From contig NZ_CP031416.1 in the NCBI RefSeq assembly GCF_003367375.1, positions 124,001 to 188,000 on the forward strand: a DNA stretch of 64,000 nt. Direction: 5' to 3'. Positions 1-9,152 of the stretch are shown in pieces. A program made the translations under genes and the position numbers. The DNA is from Gallaecimonas mangrovi. GTDB taxonomy: Bacteria > Pseudomonadota > Gammaproteobacteria > Enterobacterales > Gallaecimonadaceae. The first letter of the stretch is position 1. Every line of letters starts with the position of its first letter. The notes below the pieces were generated by a model. That model was not told the DNA's origin. It ran no database searches and saw nothing but the letters and a program-made list of their open reading frames with translations.

Positions 1-666
1 ACCCGCCATTACACTCAGCACGCCGAAGGTTCGGTGCTGGTGGCCTTTGGTAACACCAAGGTTTTGTGCACCGCCTCTGTTGTTGAAGGTGCGCCGCGCT
101 GGTTAAAAGGCAAAGGCCAAGGCTGGGTAACCGCTGAGTACGGCATGTTGCCACGCGCCACCCACACCCGTAATGACCGCGAAGCGGCGCGGGGCAAGCA
201 GTCGGGCCGGACCATGGAAATTCAGCGCCTTATTGCCCGTAGCCTGAGGGCGGCGGTGGATTTAACCAAGCTGGGCGATGTTACCATCACCGTTGATTGC
301 GACGTGATCCAAGCCGATGGCGGCACCCGCACCGCGGCCATTACCGGCGGTTGTGTGGCCCTGTTTGATGCGTTGACCTGGATGGTTGAGCAGAAGAAAA
401 TTAAAGCCAGCCCCTTTAAGCAAATGGTGGCGGCGCTGTCGGTGGGCATGGTGGCAGGTACCGCCGTTTGTGACCTTGATTACGTGGAAGACTCCAGCGC
501 CGAAACCGATATGAATGTGGTGATGACCGAAGACGGCCGCATGATTGAGGTGCAAGGCACCGCCGAAGCAGAGCCCTTTAGCCGCCAAGACCTCAACGCC
601 ATGTTGGAGCTGGCTGAAAACGGTATCAGCCAACTCTTTACTGCCCAGCGCGCTGCGCTGGCTTGA
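1..666 (+). CDS. rph: Ribonuclease PH (3' part; start lies outside window)
   Basis: Phosphorolytic 3'-5' exoribonuclease that trims tRNA 3' ends and takes part in rRNA turnover. The reading frame is open from base 1, with [11 protein letters not shown] preceding the first in-window GTG at 34, so the gene is cut by the window edge. Visible family blocks are [13 protein letters not shown], the [15 protein letters not shown] stretch, [30 protein letters not shown] and the C-terminal [11 protein letters not shown]-like segment. The rph-pyrE order is that of E. coli. A compact terminator follows, separating it from pyrE. Confidence 0.97.
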   Translation, partial: TRHYTQHAEGSVLVAFGNTKVLCTASVVEGAPRWLKGKGQGWVTAEYGMLPRATHTRNDREAARGKQSGRTMEIQRLIARSLRAAVDLTKLGDVTITVDCDVIQADGGTRTAAITGGCVALFDALTWMVEQKKIKASPFKQMVAALSVGMVAGTAVCDLDYVEDSSAETDMNVVMTEDGRMIEVQGTAEAEPFSRQDLNAMLELAENGISQLFTAQRAALA

Positions 667-676
667 ATGAATTGAA

Positions 677-699
677 CGGGGCCTTGGCCCCGTTTTTTT
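677..699 (+). terminator. Rho-independent terminator after rph
   Basis: A CGGGG/CCCCG stem with a short CCTTGG loop is followed by seven T residues. It lies between the rph stop and the pyrE ribosome binding site, so it may also act as an attenuator ahead of pyrE. Confidence 0.8.
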
Positions 700-710
700 A
701 GGAAAGTGCC

Positions 711-1352
711 ATGAAAGCCTATCAACAAGCCTTTATTGAATTTGCCATTGAACGCCAAGTGCTGCGCTTTGGCAGTTTTACCTTAAAGTCGGGCCGTCAA
801 AGCCCGTACTTCTTTAATGCCGGCCTTTTTAACACTGGCCGTGACTTGGCAAAATTGGGCCGTTTCTACGCCGACGCGCTAGTGGATGCGGGCATCGATT
901 TTGACGTGCTGTTTGGCCCTGCCTATAAGGGCATTCCCATTGCTACCACCACGGCGGTGGCCTTGAGTGACCAGCACGATAAAGACTATCCCTACTGTTT
1001 TAATCGCAAAGAGAAAAAAGACCACGGTGAAGGTGGCAGCCTGGTGGGTAGCCCGCTTAAGGGCAAGATCATGTTGGTTGACGATGTGATCACCGCCGGT
1101 ACTGCCATTCGTGAGTCGATGGAGATAATAAAAGCAGAAGGCGCTGAACTTGCCGGTGTATTAATTGCTCTGGATAGACAAGAAAAGGGCAAAGGTGAGT
1201 TGTCAGCAATTCAGGAAGTGGAGCGGGATTTTGGCTGCCAGGTGATTAGCATTATTACCTTGGCCGATCTTGTGACCTTCCTCGAACAAAAGCCTGAACT
1301 GGCTGAGGCGTTAGCCGCGGTACGGAACTATCGCACGCAATATGGGGTCTGA
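711..1352 (+). CDS. pyrE: Orotate phosphoribosyltransferase
   Basis: Cytoplasmic enzyme converting orotate and PRPP to OMP, the fifth step of de novo pyrimidine synthesis. It is 213 residues, the normal length. The PRPP-binding motif [16 protein letters not shown] is at about residues 119-134, the [11 protein letters not shown] loop is near the N-terminus, and the flexible catalytic loop [12 protein letters not shown] is present. The ATG at 711 follows GGAAAG at good spacing. The G+C hairpin and T-run just upstream recalls the attenuator that controls E. coli pyrE, but no rph-coupled leader logic can be proved here. Confidence 0.97.
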   Translation: MKAYQQAFIEFAIERQVLRFGSFTLKSGRQSPYFFNAGLFNTGRDLAKLGRFYADALVDAGIDFDVLFGPAYKGIPIATTTAVALSDQHDKDYPYCFNRKEKKDHGEGGSLVGSPLKGKIMLVDDVITAGTAIRESMEIIKAEGAELAGVLIALDRQEKGKGELSAIQEVERDFGCQVISIITLADLVTFLEQKPELAEALAAVRNYRTQYGV

Positions 1353-1420
1353 CCTCTTGTTGCAAGGAAACAAGGACGTTTAAGGCGCTTAGCCTTCGTT
1401 GAATGTCTGCAAAGACACTG

Positions 1421-1449
1421 GGCCAGAGTTTACTCTGGCCTTTCTTTTA
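1421..1449 (+). terminator. Rho-independent terminator after pyrE
   Basis: Perfect 9-bp arms GGCCAGAGT and ACTCTGGCC with a tiny TT loop are followed by TTTCTTTTA. Confidence 0.85.
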
Positions 1450-1479
1450 TCTGCGTCATTTGGTTTGTCCTTAACTTTA

Positions 1480-1508
1480 TTGAAATGAGAATGTTTTTCA
1501 TTTAAATT
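1480..1508 (+). promoter_or_regulatory. Fur box inside a sigma70-type promoter for the siderophore receptor
   Basis: A 7-1-7 element TGAGAAT-G-TTTTTCA spans 1486-1500, within a wider AAATGA...TCATTT inverted repeat (1483-1503). This fits the Fur consensus of overlapping GATAAT-type hexamers. It lies between a possible -35 TTGAAA (1480-1485) and a possible -10 TAAATT (1503-1508) with 17-bp spacing, where bound Fur would block polymerase. The downstream siderophore receptor supports the reading. Confidence 0.7.
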
Positions 1509-1539
1509 ACGGCCATTGTGATTTTTCCTTGGCCTTTCA

Positions 1540-3678
1540 ATGAAGTCTTTTGCCTTGCTCCCTTTGGCTGTTTTTGCGGCCAGCTATTTGCAACCTGTTT
1601 ATGCAGATACCCAATCCCAAACTGCCACAACCGGCACCAGTGCCTCGCAAACCAAAAGTGACAGTAGCGATGTTGAACACATCACGGTAAAGGGCCGGGC
1701 GCTGTCGCTGTATCGGGTTGATGACGGTTCCACTGCCCTGAAAACCCCAACGCCCATCGAACGCACACCGCAAACGGTGCAGGTACTGCCAGAGCAACTC
1801 ATTGAAGACCAAGGTGCCACTGATATCAGCGACTTATACCGCTCTATTAGTGGTGTCAGTCAGTACAACTATTCCTGGGTAACCTTTCGCGGCTTTCGCC
1901 AAGACAATGTGCGCTATGACGGTGTGCAGGGTGACCCCTACGGCGATTTTTCAACGCCATTGCTGTTTAATATCCAGCAGGTTCAGGTGCTTAAAGGGCC
2001 AAGTGGTGCGCTTTACGGGGCAGGGGACCCGGGCGGTTTAATCAATTACGTGACCAAAAAGCCCAGCTATACCCCGAACAACAAGCTGACCTTAAAGACC
2101 GGTAATGACCAGTTCAACTCGGCCAGTATTGAGCTGTCTGGGCCGCTTACCGCCGGGGCCGACCAGCGTTATCGGCTGGGCTTTTACCAAGATCATGAAA
2201 ACCCCTACCGTAACAACACCGACAGTCGCCACCGGGTTTTTGATGGTGGCTACGCCATTGATTTGGATGAAGACACCACCCTTACCTTGCAACTGACCAA
2301 TGTAAAAGAGCATGAGTCTGGCGCCCGGATGCGGGGTATTCCTACCGACAAAGACGGTAACTTTTTGACCAGCATGCGCTGGAACCAGAATGAAAAATCC
2401 GACTTTGAACAGCTCGAAGCCACCTCTTACCAAGCGCGGCTCGACCACGACATCAACAGTTGGCTTTCTACCAATGTCACGCTGCGCTACTACCACAACC
2501 AGGAACTGCAAAAGTACCACGAGCCCACTAGCATGACCGACACCAACGGTGACGGCGTGGCGGATTACACCGAACGGCAGTTCCGTGACCAGAACCGGAA
2601 AAACAACGCGGGCTCTGTAACGGCCAATGCCGTGGCGCAGCTAGACAACCACACCCTGTTGGTGGGGGCCGAGCTCTTCCAGCAAAACCAAGATTTCCTG
2701 TATTACCGTGCTAACACCGCTGATGGTGTCGTGGGGATCAGCTATGACGACCCGCAATATGGGGTAACCGACCCTAACTCCTATGTTATGCACCTGGTTA
2801 CCGACACCCACTCTAAAGCCATTAACTACGGCCTTTATGTGCAAGACCAGTGGCGTATTACCCAAGCTTGGGACGTCACCGGTTCAGCCCGCTTTGGCGG
2901 TTTTGACGACAAAATTGATGACCACAAAGCCGACGAAAGCGACAGCTACAGTGACCACTGGGTGTCTTACCGCATCGGCAGTACATACAAAATTAACGAC
3001 AACCTGCACCCCTACCTCAGCTGGGCTAACGGTTTTGTGCCGCAGGATGTGTCTGACCAGCTATCGAGTGCCGGCGGCCCCTTCGACCCGGAAGAAAGCC
3101 AGGAAGCCGAAGTGGGTTTGCGCACCTACTGGCTTGATAACCGCATTAATTTGAACCTGGCGGCCTACCACATCGTTAAGAAGAACATTTTGCAAACCGA
3201 CCCCGACGATACCGACAAATACGTTGCGCTGGGTAAGGTGCGCAGCCAGGGGTTGGAAATGGACCTGATTGGCGACTTGACCGAAAACTGGGTGCTGAAC
3301 CTTAACTACGCCTACAACGATACCGTGGTAAAAGATGCCACCGACGGTATTAGCCGCTCCTACGACGGCAAGCGTTTTGCTAATTCACCCCGTAATCAGC
3401 TGGGTATTTGGACCCGATATGATTTTAAAAGTATTGCTTCGGCCATCTCTTTTGGCAGCAACTATGTGTCGGAACAGTTCTCCCAAGATGGCTATCGCGT
3501 CAAGGCTTACAATGTCTTTGATGCGGCCTGGCAAACCAACTGGAACACTTGGCTATTCCAGTTGAATGTGAAAAACCTGTTCGATAAAAAGTATGCAGTT
3601 AGCGGCTTTTTAGGGCGAATTGGCGAGTTTCCGGGCGAGCATCGCCGGGTTTATGCCACGGCAACCTATAAGTTCTAA
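1540..3678 (+). CDS. TonB-dependent siderophore receptor
   Basis: Outer-membrane gated barrel expected to import a ferric siderophore using TonB energy. It is 712 residues with a signal peptide (about 1-22, ending VYA). Then come a short linker, a plug domain with TPIERTPQTVQVLPEQLIEDQG, GFRQDNVRYDGV and VLKGPSGALYGAGDPGGLINYVTKKP (about 75-175), and a barrel ending in GEHRRVYATATYKF with a terminal Phe, as in FhuE/FpvA-type receptors. There is no N-terminal sigma-regulator signalling domain. It is monocistronic between terminators, with a Fur box upstream. The substrate cannot be read from sequence. Confidence 0.93.
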   Translation: MKSFALLPLAVFAASYLQPVYADTQSQTATTGTSASQTKSDSSDVEHITVKGRALSLYRVDDGSTALKTPTPIERTPQTVQVLPEQLIEDQGATDISDLYRSISGVSQYNYSWVTFRGFRQDNVRYDGVQGDPYGDFSTPLLFNIQQVQVLKGPSGALYGAGDPGGLINYVTKKPSYTPNNKLTLKTGNDQFNSASIELSGPLTAGADQRYRLGFYQDHENPYRNNTDSRHRVFDGGYAIDLDEDTTLTLQLTNVKEHESGARMRGIPTDKDGNFLTSMRWNQNEKSDFEQLEATSYQARLDHDINSWLSTNVTLRYYHNQELQKYHEPTSMTDTNGDGVADYTERQFRDQNRKNNAGSVTANAVAQLDNHTLLVGAELFQQNQDFLYYRANTADGVVGISYDDPQYGVTDPNSYVMHLVTDTHSKAINYGLYVQDQWRITQAWDVTGSARFGGFDDKIDDHKADESDSYSDHWVSYRIGSTYKINDNLHPYLSWANGFVPQDVSDQLSSAGGPFDPEESQEAEVGLRTYWLDNRINLNLAAYHIVKKNILQTDPDDTDKYVALGKVRSQGLEMDLIGDLTENWVLNLNYAYNDTVVKDATDGISRSYDGKRFANSPRNQLGIWTRYDFKSIASAISFGSNYVSEQFSQDGYRVKAYNVFDAAWQTNWNTWLFQLNVKNLFDKKYAVSGFLGRIGEFPGEHRRVYATATYKF

Positions 3679-3680
3679 TA

Positions 3681-3710
3681 AAAAAGGCACCCACAAGGGT
3701 GCCTTTTTTT
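3681..3710. terminator. Bidirectional terminator
   Basis: Stem GGCACCC/GGGTGCC is flanked by an A-run on the left and seven T on the right. It can serve both the receptor gene (+) and the small membrane protein gene (-). Confidence 0.88.
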
Positions 3711-3720
3711 ATGGTGCGCC

Positions 3721-4095
3721 TTACTGATAGGCGCCCATGTGGCCGCTCATGCTCATCAGCATGCCAATGCCGCCCAGCAGGAAGAACGCCACCGTTAGCA
3801 ATACGCCTACCAGGGCCGAAACCCCCATAATGGTGAAATAGGTTTTGAGCTTGCGGTTAGCTTCTGCCAGTGCCTCGGTTGAGCCACTGAGTTGGGCGTT
3901 TTCGATAGCGCGGGCGCATTGAAACAGTGAAATACCCAGCCAGATGGGCAGCCAGGCCCAAAGAATACCGATGATACTCAGGGCTTGAATGACGCCACCA
4001 ATAATAAACAGCACCCCCATCAGCTTCATCCAGCCCTTGGCTTGGAATAAAGGGGTTGTTAGCTGTTGAATAAGGCTTTCTTGTTCGGTTTGCAT
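3721..4095 (-). CDS. Small DUF5362-like membrane protein
   Basis: A 124-residue predicted inner-membrane protein. A first hydrophobic hairpin (about residues 23-58, with GVLFIIGGVIQALSIIGIL followed by AWLPIWLGISLFQ) is followed by a charged helix (AEANRKLKTYF) and a Gly/Met-rich C-terminal membrane segment. The AKGWMKLMGVL plus PIWLG pattern resembles the DUF5362 family, whose function is unknown. It starts at an ATG at 4095 and sits as a single gene between the siderophore receptor and slmA. The family assignment is from memory of the pattern. Confidence 0.7.
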   Translation of the reverse strand: MQTEQESLIQQLTTPLFQAKGWMKLMGVLFIIGGVIQALSIIGILWAWLPIWLGISLFQCARAIENAQLSGSTEALAEANRKLKTYFTIMGVSALVGVLLTVAFFLLGGIGMLMSMSGHMGAYQ

Positions 4096-4286
4096 GCTTC
4101 ACTCCTTGAAGTAAATAAAGCGGTTAAAAGCGGGGCCACGGGCTGAATTGGTCAGCGGTGGCAAGCGTTGTTATCGGCCATTAGTGCGGTGTTTGGCACT
4201 ATGCCTGCGGCTGGGTTGGTTGACCACAGCCTTTAGAAAAGTGTCGTGTTGGGTAACGCTAAGGTGGCGTCCTTGCCTGGGGCTTT

Positions 4287-4871
4287 TCAGAGCAGCTGCT
4301 GTTCGATGAGCTGCCACTGAGCGGCGAAGCCTTCCGTGGGTTTGTGCTTGAAGCCGGAGCGCACAAATTGGCTGATCCGGCCTTCGGTAAAGGCCAACAG
4401 CAAGTTGGCTAGCACGGCTTCGTCAACGATGAAGCCTTTGCCTTCACGCAATTTACGTTCCCGCAGAATTTGCTTGAGCTGGGTTTCCAGTTTCTGGAAC
4501 AGCAACTCAATGCGTTCGCGCAATCTTTCCTGCTCCCCCTGCAATGCATCGCCGTTAATGATACGGGTCAGGCCGGGGTTCTTTTCTGCAAAAGCGAGCA
4601 GCAGGTGCAACATGTGATAGATACGGGTCAGCGTATCTTTTTCGTCGCGCAGTATCATGTTGATACGGGAAACCAGAGACTCTTCGATAAAATCGATAAG
4701 CCCTTCAAACATGCGCGCCTTGGACGGGAAATGGCGATACAAGGCGGCTTCGGAAACACCCACTTGCGCGGCAAGTTTAGCGGTGGTGATCCGTTGTCCT
4801 GCTTGGGTTTCCAGCATCTGTGCCAGACTTTGAAGTATCTGGTCTCTGCGGCTGGTTTTGGCGTTGGCCAT
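4287..4871 (-). CDS. slmA: Nucleoid occlusion factor SlmA (TetR family)
   Basis: DNA-binding protein that blocks FtsZ assembly over the nucleoid by binding SlmA sites away from the terminus. The N-terminal TetR helix-turn-helix ([20 protein letters not shown], residues about 31-50) and the C-terminal [26 protein letters not shown] block are characteristic. I chose the ATG at 4871 ([11 protein letters not shown]), which gives 194 residues and has AGGGA 9 nt upstream. An in-frame ATG at 4889 would consume that ribosome binding site. It is downstream of coaBC-dut on the same strand, as in E. coli. Confidence 0.95.
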   Translation of the reverse strand: MANAKTSRRDQILQSLAQMLETQAGQRITTAKLAAQVGVSEAALYRHFPSKARMFEGLIDFIEESLVSRINMILRDEKDTLTRIYHMLHLLLAFAEKNPGLTRIINGDALQGEQERLRERIELLFQKLETQLKQILRERKLREGKGFIVDEAVLANLLLAFTEGRISQFVRSGFKHKPTEGFAAQWQLIEQQLL

Positions 4872-4966
4872 GTTACTACTTCCCTGCAAATGAAACGGGG
4901 CTCCGGTAAGGAAACCCCTAGAAGTAGCAGTAGTTTATCTTGTGTTCAGGGTGGAAAAAAGCCGAA

Positions 4967-5425
4967 TCAATGACGCCCGGAGTGGCCAAAGCCCCCTTCA
5001 CCGCGTTCCGTGGCCTGAAACTCGTCTACTACGTCAAATTGCGCCTGCACTACCGGCATAAACACCAACTGGGCAATACGCTCGCCGGGGGCGATGGTGA
5101 AGCTGTCTTGGCCACGGTTCCACACCGATACCATCAGCTGGCCCTGGTAATCAGAATCAATCAAGCCCACCAGATTGCCCAGCACTATGCCGTGTTTATG
5201 GCCAAGGCCGGAGCGCGGCAAAATGGTGGCGCAAAGACCTGGGTCTTGAATGTAAATGGCAAGGCCGGTGGGAATAAGGGTGGTGGCGCCTGGTGCCAGT
5301 TCGATAGGGCCATCAATAACAGCTCTTAAATCAAGGCCTGCTGAGCCTTCGGTGGCATAAGCCGGCAGCGGGAATTCATTGCCCACCCGGGGGTCGAGGA
5401 TTTTGAGTTGGATTGGTTGTGTCAT
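4967..5425 (-). CDS. dut: Deoxyuridine 5'-triphosphate nucleotidohydrolase
   Basis: Trimeric dUTPase producing dUMP for thymidylate synthesis and keeping uracil out of DNA. It is 152 residues. The five dUTPase motifs are visible: [38 protein letters not shown] and the C-terminal P-loop-like [11 protein letters not shown]. The start codon overlaps the coaBC stop by four bases, which indicates translational coupling. Confidence 0.98.
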   Translation of the reverse strand: MTQPIQLKILDPRVGNEFPLPAYATEGSAGLDLRAVIDGPIELAPGATTLIPTGLAIYIQDPGLCATILPRSGLGHKHGIVLGNLVGLIDSDYQGQLMVSVWNRGQDSFTIAPGERIAQLVFMPVVQAQFDVVDEFQATERGEGGFGHSGRH

Positions 5426-6621
5426 GGCTTTTTACTCAATTGCTTGGCCAAGTTTTCCAGCAGCATCTTCGCCAATTCGGCTTTAGACGCGGTTGGCAGT
5501 ACTTGGGTCTCGGTTGGGGTTATTAAGGTGAGCTGGTTGTCGTCGGTGCCAAAGGCCAGGCCATTACCCACCGCGTTGGCGGCAATAAGGTCCAACCCTT
5601 TGCGCTCTAGCTTGCGTCGAGCATATTGCTCCACGTCCTGGGTTTCGGCAGCAAAACCCACCACCAGGGTAGGGCGCTGCCCAAGCGCAGCCACATCACT
5701 GATGATGTCGGGGTTTTTCACCATCTCCACCGTCAAGGTGTCGCTGCTTTTTTTAATCTTGTGCTCGGCACTTGCCACTGGCCGGTAATCAGCCACTGCC
5801 GCGCAGCCGATAAAAAGGTCGGTGCCGGGCGCATAACTCAGGGCCGTCTGGTGCATATCAAGGGCCGAGCTAACGTCGATACGCTTTACGCCAACTGGGG
5901 TTGCCAGGTTTACCGGCCCGGCGATTAACGTGACCTCGGCACCCATCTCAGCAGCGGCCTTGGCAATGGCAAAACCCATTTTACCGGAGCTGTGGTTCGA
6001 CAAATACCGCACCGGGTCGAGCGGTTCGCGGGTAGGGCCGGCGGTCAGCACCAGGGTTTTACCGGCCAAGGGTTTGGGGCCAAATAGCGCTTCGGCTTGG
6101 GCCACCAGCTCCAGTGGCTCTTGCATGCGGCCCGGGCCAACATCGCCGCAGGCTTGTTCGCCGCCGTTAGGGCCCCAAAGTGCCACGCCGCGAGCACTAA
6201 GCCGCGTAAGGTTATCTTGGGTAGCCTTGGCTTTATACATTTGCTGGTTCATGGCCGGTGCCAGGGCCAAAGGCGCGGCAGAGGCCAAAATCAGTGTGGT
6301 TAACAGATCGTCAGCAATGCCGGCGGCCACTTTGGCTATCAGGTTTGCTGAAGCTGGCGCCACCACAATCAGTTCGGCCCATTTGGCCAGCTCAATGTGG
6401 CCCATGGCAGCTTCTGCTGACGGGTCTAACAGGCTGTCACCCACCGGGTTGCCGGACAGCGCTTGCAGGGTCAGCGGTGTAATAAATTCCTTGGCTGAGG
6501 TGGTCATTACCACCCGCACATCGGCGCCGCGCTCTTTTAAACGCCGAACCAGGTCGGCACTTTTATAGGCGGCAATGCCACCGCTGATGCCAAGCAGAAT
6601 GCGTTTTGTCGAAAGGCTCAT
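5422..6621 (-). CDS. coaBC: Bifunctional CoaBC (PPC decarboxylase / PPC synthetase)
   Basis: Flavoprotein carrying out two coenzyme A steps: coupling cysteine to 4'-phosphopantothenate, then decarboxylating the product. It is 399 residues, the usual length. The N-terminal CoaC half has [20 protein letters not shown], the [19 protein letters not shown] block and the APAMNQQMY substrate motif. The C-terminal CoaB half has [33 protein letters not shown] and the AxK-type AEHKIKK motif. It is first gene of the coaBC-dut(-slmA) run and divergent from nothing immediate. Confidence 0.98.
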   Translation of the reverse strand: MSLSTKRILLGISGGIAAYKSADLVRRLKERGADVRVVMTTSAKEFITPLTLQALSGNPVGDSLLDPSAEAAMGHIELAKWAELIVVAPASANLIAKVAAGIADDLLTTLILASAAPLALAPAMNQQMYKAKATQDNLTRLSARGVALWGPNGGEQACGDVGPGRMQEPLELVAQAEALFGPKPLAGKTLVLTAGPTREPLDPVRYLSNHSSGKMGFAIAKAAAEMGAEVTLIAGPVNLATPVGVKRIDVSSALDMHQTALSYAPGTDLFIGCAAVADYRPVASAEHKIKKSSDTLTVEMVKNPDIISDVAALGQRPTLVVGFAAETQDVEQYARRKLERKGLDLIAANAVGNGLAFGTDDNQLTLITPTETQVLPTASKAELAKMLLENLAKQLSKKP

Positions 6622-6738
6622 GGAATCTCTTCCTGCCAGAACAAGGTGGCTAAGATAGCATATTTCATGGCGGCCTTGTCCCTATCGAAAAGGCGGGCAA
6701 TAGCGGGTTGGCGGCTTTTTATCGCGCGCAAGCGCCTT

Positions 6739-6765
6739 CAAAAAAGGCCGCTTATTAGTGCGGCC
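6739..6765 (-). terminator. Terminator of the secreted hypothetical gene
   Basis: Stem GGCCGC/GCGGCC with an 8-nt loop. The A-run at 6739-6745 reads as a T-run on the minus strand, directly after the stop at 6780. Confidence 0.78.
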
Positions 6766-6779
6766 TGTTAAAGCGTTTA

Positions 6780-7307
6780 TTAGTGGCACATCGCCGATTT
6801 TACTGCCTGTTGCCAGGCTGCTTGTGGCTTAAAGTCGGCCTTGATGGCGGGTTTTTGTGGGTGCTTGCCAAAGGCAATCATGTAATCGGGGGCATAAGAC
6901 GGTGGCGCCAGTTTATGCAGTGCTTGGCAGTAGTGCTGGCGGGCATTGTGACTGGTGAGTAACTGTTCACTATAGGGGCCGATAGCGGCAAGTTGCGATT
7001 GGCTAACCCCCAGTTCGTCAATGGCGGCCTTGGCAGCGGCGTCGCGCGCACCGTAGGCTGACTTATCGGCAACGCGAGCAACGTCATATAACCCGAAAGC
7101 GGTAAAAACCTGCGCTAATTCAGCGGCTTGTTTTGCTTTGCCTTCTTTTAAGCAGTGGGCGATGCCCATGGCAATATCCGGCACTGTGTCACTGGATTTA
7201 ACGGCGGTAACGTCAACGCATTGCAGCGGGTGTTGCCAGGGTTTGGCGGCTGCTGTGGCTTGGCTGGCAAAGGCGCAAAGCGCTAACGCAAATAAGGATT
7301 TCTTCAT
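6780..7307 (-). CDS. Secreted hypothetical protein
   Basis: A 175-residue protein I cannot assign to a family. Starting at the ATG at 7307 gives a clean signal peptide (MKKSLFALALCAFASQATA). A longer GTG start at 7349 would bury it behind charged residues. The mature part is mostly helical with Cys at PLQCVDV, AHCLKEG, HYCQALH and the C-terminal SAMCH, so two disulfides are possible in the periplasm. It is followed by its own terminator and lies head-to-head with radC. Role unknown. Confidence 0.75.
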   Translation of the reverse strand: MKKSLFALALCAFASQATAAAKPWQHPLQCVDVTAVKSSDTVPDIAMGIAHCLKEGKAKQAAELAQVFTAFGLYDVARVADKSAYGARDAAAKAAIDELGVSQSQLAAIGPYSEQLLTSHNARQHYCQALHKLAPPSYAPDYMIAFGKHPQKPAIKADFKPQAAWQQAVKSAMCH

Positions 7308-7545
7308 CGGGGCGATCCGTCTTTTTCTATCAATGGGTGTTCCTTTCACGCCGGGCTAAAAAGCGGCAGATACCCAAGTCTGGCTATCAAAAGCAGTGAG
7401 AGGTGTTATTTAAAGCGACCCTTATGATCGATAACTCGCGCCTGAGGTGCAACTTTCGCTGTGACTATTGCAACCTTTTGTTTACCTTCTTCGCAATTAA
7501 AGCCTGGTTGCCTACAGTTAACAGTCTGTCGTCAAGGAGGACGTT

Positions 7546-8220
7546 ATGGCTATCAGGGATTGGCCGGAGGCGGAAAGACCTAGAGAAAAGTTAGTGGCCC
7601 GTGGCGCACAGGCATTAAGTGACGCCGAGCTGTTAGCGATTTTTTTGCGGGTGGGTGTAGCAGGCAAAGATGCGGTGACCTTGGCCCGGGAACTGCTGGG
7701 GTATTTTGGTGGCCTGCGGGATTTAATGAACGCCAGCCAAGCGCATTTTTGCCAAGCGCCGGGGCTGGGCCTGGCAAAATATGTGCAGTTACAAGCTGCC
7801 GTGGAGTTATCGCAGCGCTACTTGGGTGAAAAACTGGCCCGCGAAGCCGTACTGAGTTGCCCTAATGATGTGCGCCGTTATTTGCTAAGCCGCCTGCGTG
7901 ACCAGCCGCGCGAGGTGTTCTGTTTGTTGCTGCTAGATGCCCAGCACCGGGTTATTAAGCTGCATGAGTTATTCTTTGGCACCTTAGATGGCGCCGCCGT
8001 CTATCCGCGAGAGGTGGTAAAATCGGTGCTTGCCGCCAATGCGGCGGCGGTGATCTTAGTGCATAATCACCCGTCAGGTATTGCCGAGCCAAGCCAGGCC
8101 GACCGGCAGCTTACCGAAAGGCTTAATGCAGCGCTTGGGCTGGTTGATGTTAGGGTGCTGGACCACTTAGTGATAGGGGATGGCGAGGCGATTTCCTTCG
8201 CCGAGCGCGGATGGCTGTGA
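7546..8220 (+). CDS. radC: RadC-family JAB-domain protein
   Basis: A 224-residue protein with an N-terminal UPF0758/HhH-like part ([26 protein letters not shown]) and a C-terminal JAB1/MPN metalloprotease-like domain with the metal motif [16 protein letters not shown] (about residues 173-188). It was historically linked to DNA repair, but its biochemical role is unsettled. The start is supported by AAGGAGG 5-6 nt before the ATG at 7546. It lies between coaBC and rpmB as in E. coli. Confidence 0.95.
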   Translation: MAIRDWPEAERPREKLVARGAQALSDAELLAIFLRVGVAGKDAVTLARELLGYFGGLRDLMNASQAHFCQAPGLGLAKYVQLQAAVELSQRYLGEKLAREAVLSCPNDVRRYLLSRLRDQPREVFCLLLLDAQHRVIKLHELFFGTLDGAAVYPREVVKSVLAANAAAVILVHNHPSGIAEPSQADRQLTERLNAALGLVDVRVLDHLVIGDGEAISFAERGWL

Positions 8221-8226
8221 TCTTTC

Positions 8227-8255
8227 TTGATCTTGTGGACGCTTTTCTGTATAAA
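8227..8255 (+). promoter_or_regulatory. sigma70 promoter of rpmB-rpmG
   Basis: -35 TTGATC (8227-8232), a 17-bp spacer and -10 TATAAA (8250-8255). The GC-rich stretch after the -10 (TTGCGCCC) is the kind of discriminator seen in stringently controlled ribosomal promoters. The leader to the rpmB start is about 70 nt. Confidence 0.7.
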
Positions 8256-8333
8256 TTGCGCCCTCTCTGCGCCTGAGGCGACGGCCTCGAGGTGATGATC
8301 GCTCGAGCTGATGTTTTTTGGAGATTATTTACA

Positions 8334-8570
8334 ATGTCCCGAGTATGCCAAGTAACCGGCAAGGGTCCGGTTGTGGGTAACAACGTTTCCCACGCTAACA
8401 ACAAGACCCGTCGTCGTTTTCTGCCTAACCTGCAAACCCACCGTTTTTGGGTAGCCAGCGAAAACCGTTTCGTTAAGCTGCGTCTGTCCACCAAGGGTAT
8501 GCGTATTATCGACAAAAAGGGTATCGAAGCGGTTCTGACCGACATTCGTGCCCGTGGTGAAAAGATTTAA
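8334..8570 (+). CDS. rpmB: 50S ribosomal protein L28
   Basis: A 78-residue large-subunit protein. It begins [20 protein letters not shown] and carries the usual [13 protein letters not shown] block. The ATG at 8334 follows GGAG. Longer in-frame extensions upstream are not expected, because family members start at this Met. It is co-transcribed with rpmG 10 nt downstream. Confidence 0.98.
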   Translation: MSRVCQVTGKGPVVGNNVSHANNKTRRRFLPNLQTHRFWVASENRFVKLRLSTKGMRIIDKKGIEAVLTDIRARGEKI

Positions 8571-8580
8571 GGGGTAAACC

Positions 8581-8748
8581 ATGGCAAAAGGTATTCGTGA
8601 GAAGATCAAGCTGGTTTCCTCTGCTGGCACTGGTCACTTCTACACCACCGATAAAAACAAACGCAACATGCCGGAAAAGATGGAAATCAAAAAGTACGAT
8701 CCGGTTGTGCGCAAGCACGTTGCCTACAAAGAAGCCAAAATCAAATAA
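8581..8748 (+). CDS. rpmG: 50S ribosomal protein L33
   Basis: A 55-residue large-subunit protein reading [20 protein letters not shown], then [20 protein letters not shown], ending EAKIK. It follows rpmB by 10 bases with an AAGGGG ribosome binding site. The cysteine pairs of the zinc-binding (C+) form of L33 are absent, so this is the C- form. That is the zinc-free type, though as the only copy seen here it is presumably the housekeeping one. Confidence 0.97.
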   Translation: MAKGIREKIKLVSSAGTGHFYTTDKNKRNMPEKMEIKKYDPVVRKHVAYKEAKIK

Positions 8749-8771
8749 GATTTTACTTCCTTGCGAAAAAG

Positions 8772-8794
8772 CCCGACTTAGGTCGGGTTTTTTT
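8772..8794 (+). terminator. Terminator of rpmB-rpmG
   Basis: Stem CCCGAC/GTCGGG, loop TTAG, then seven T. Confidence 0.9.
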
Positions 8795-8835
8795 GTGCCT
8801 GCAATTTGGGTTGTCTGGTGCAAGCAACGAGTGGG

Positions 8836-9054
8836 TTAGGCGTGTTGGCCTATTTCTTTTTGGGCCTGTTCAAACCAGGCCAACACCGAGCGCCAATGGT
8901 TGTCGCCATAACGCCGCCGAAAGCGCAGGGTTTCTTCACAGTTGGCGCTGCGCCAGACCGTGAGGCGTTCTGCAAGGTAGGCGGGCGTGAGAGTGATACC
9001 GCATTCAACCGTAATGCAGTGGCGCCATTGTTGGTAATTTTCTGGGATAAGCAT
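8836..9054 (-). CDS. Conserved small hypothetical protein
   Basis: A 72-residue soluble protein beginning MLIPENYQQWRHCITVECGI and containing a FRRRYGDNHWRSVLAWFEQAQ helix. I recall very similar short proteins annotated as hypothetical in Vibrio and relatives, including the WRHCITVECGI start and a RLYG-type motif before a C-terminal helix. That makes it likely a real gene. No signal peptide or membrane segment. It is divergent from the Zur-controlled operon, and the two start regions are about 50-100 bp apart. Function unknown. Confidence 0.65.
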   Translation of the reverse strand: MLIPENYQQWRHCITVECGITLTPAYLAERLTVWRSANCEETLRFRRRYGDNHWRSVLAWFEQAQKEIGQHA

Positions 9055-9094
9055 CGTTAGGTCTCGTCGGTGACGGCTCCTCTTTAGTTGCGTT

Positions 9095-9109
9095 TGTTAT
9101 GTTATAACA
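9095..9109 (+). promoter_or_regulatory. Zur box upstream of folE2
   Basis: TGTTATGTTATAACA matches the gammaproteobacterial Zur core TGTTATANTATAACA except at one of the central positions. The GTTAT and ATAAC arms are intact with the correct three-base centre. It sits between a possible -35 TTGCGT (9088-9093) and -10 TATGGT (9112-9117), a repressing position. The downstream genes are classic zinc-sparing paralogues, which supports the call. Confidence 0.8.
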
Positions 9110-9152
9110 TGTATGGTTGTGGCCCATTTATCAAGCCCTAGTGGATGTTGAC

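Noticed and set aside
4096-4286. Possible small RNA between the DUF5362-like gene and slmA
   Set aside because: Only a 5-bp AGTGC/GCACT hairpin and no terminator or promoter were seen.
5930-6568. A 212-codon plus-strand frame
   Set aside because: It is antisense to coaBC, which shows all expected motifs. Ala/Ser-rich shadow.
8281-8333. Attenuator in the rpmB leader (CTCGAG...CTCGAG plus T-run)
   Set aside because: The stem is short and the T-run is six bases, but it is followed at once by the ribosome binding site. No autogenous control by L28 is known to me, so it is not listed as a feature.
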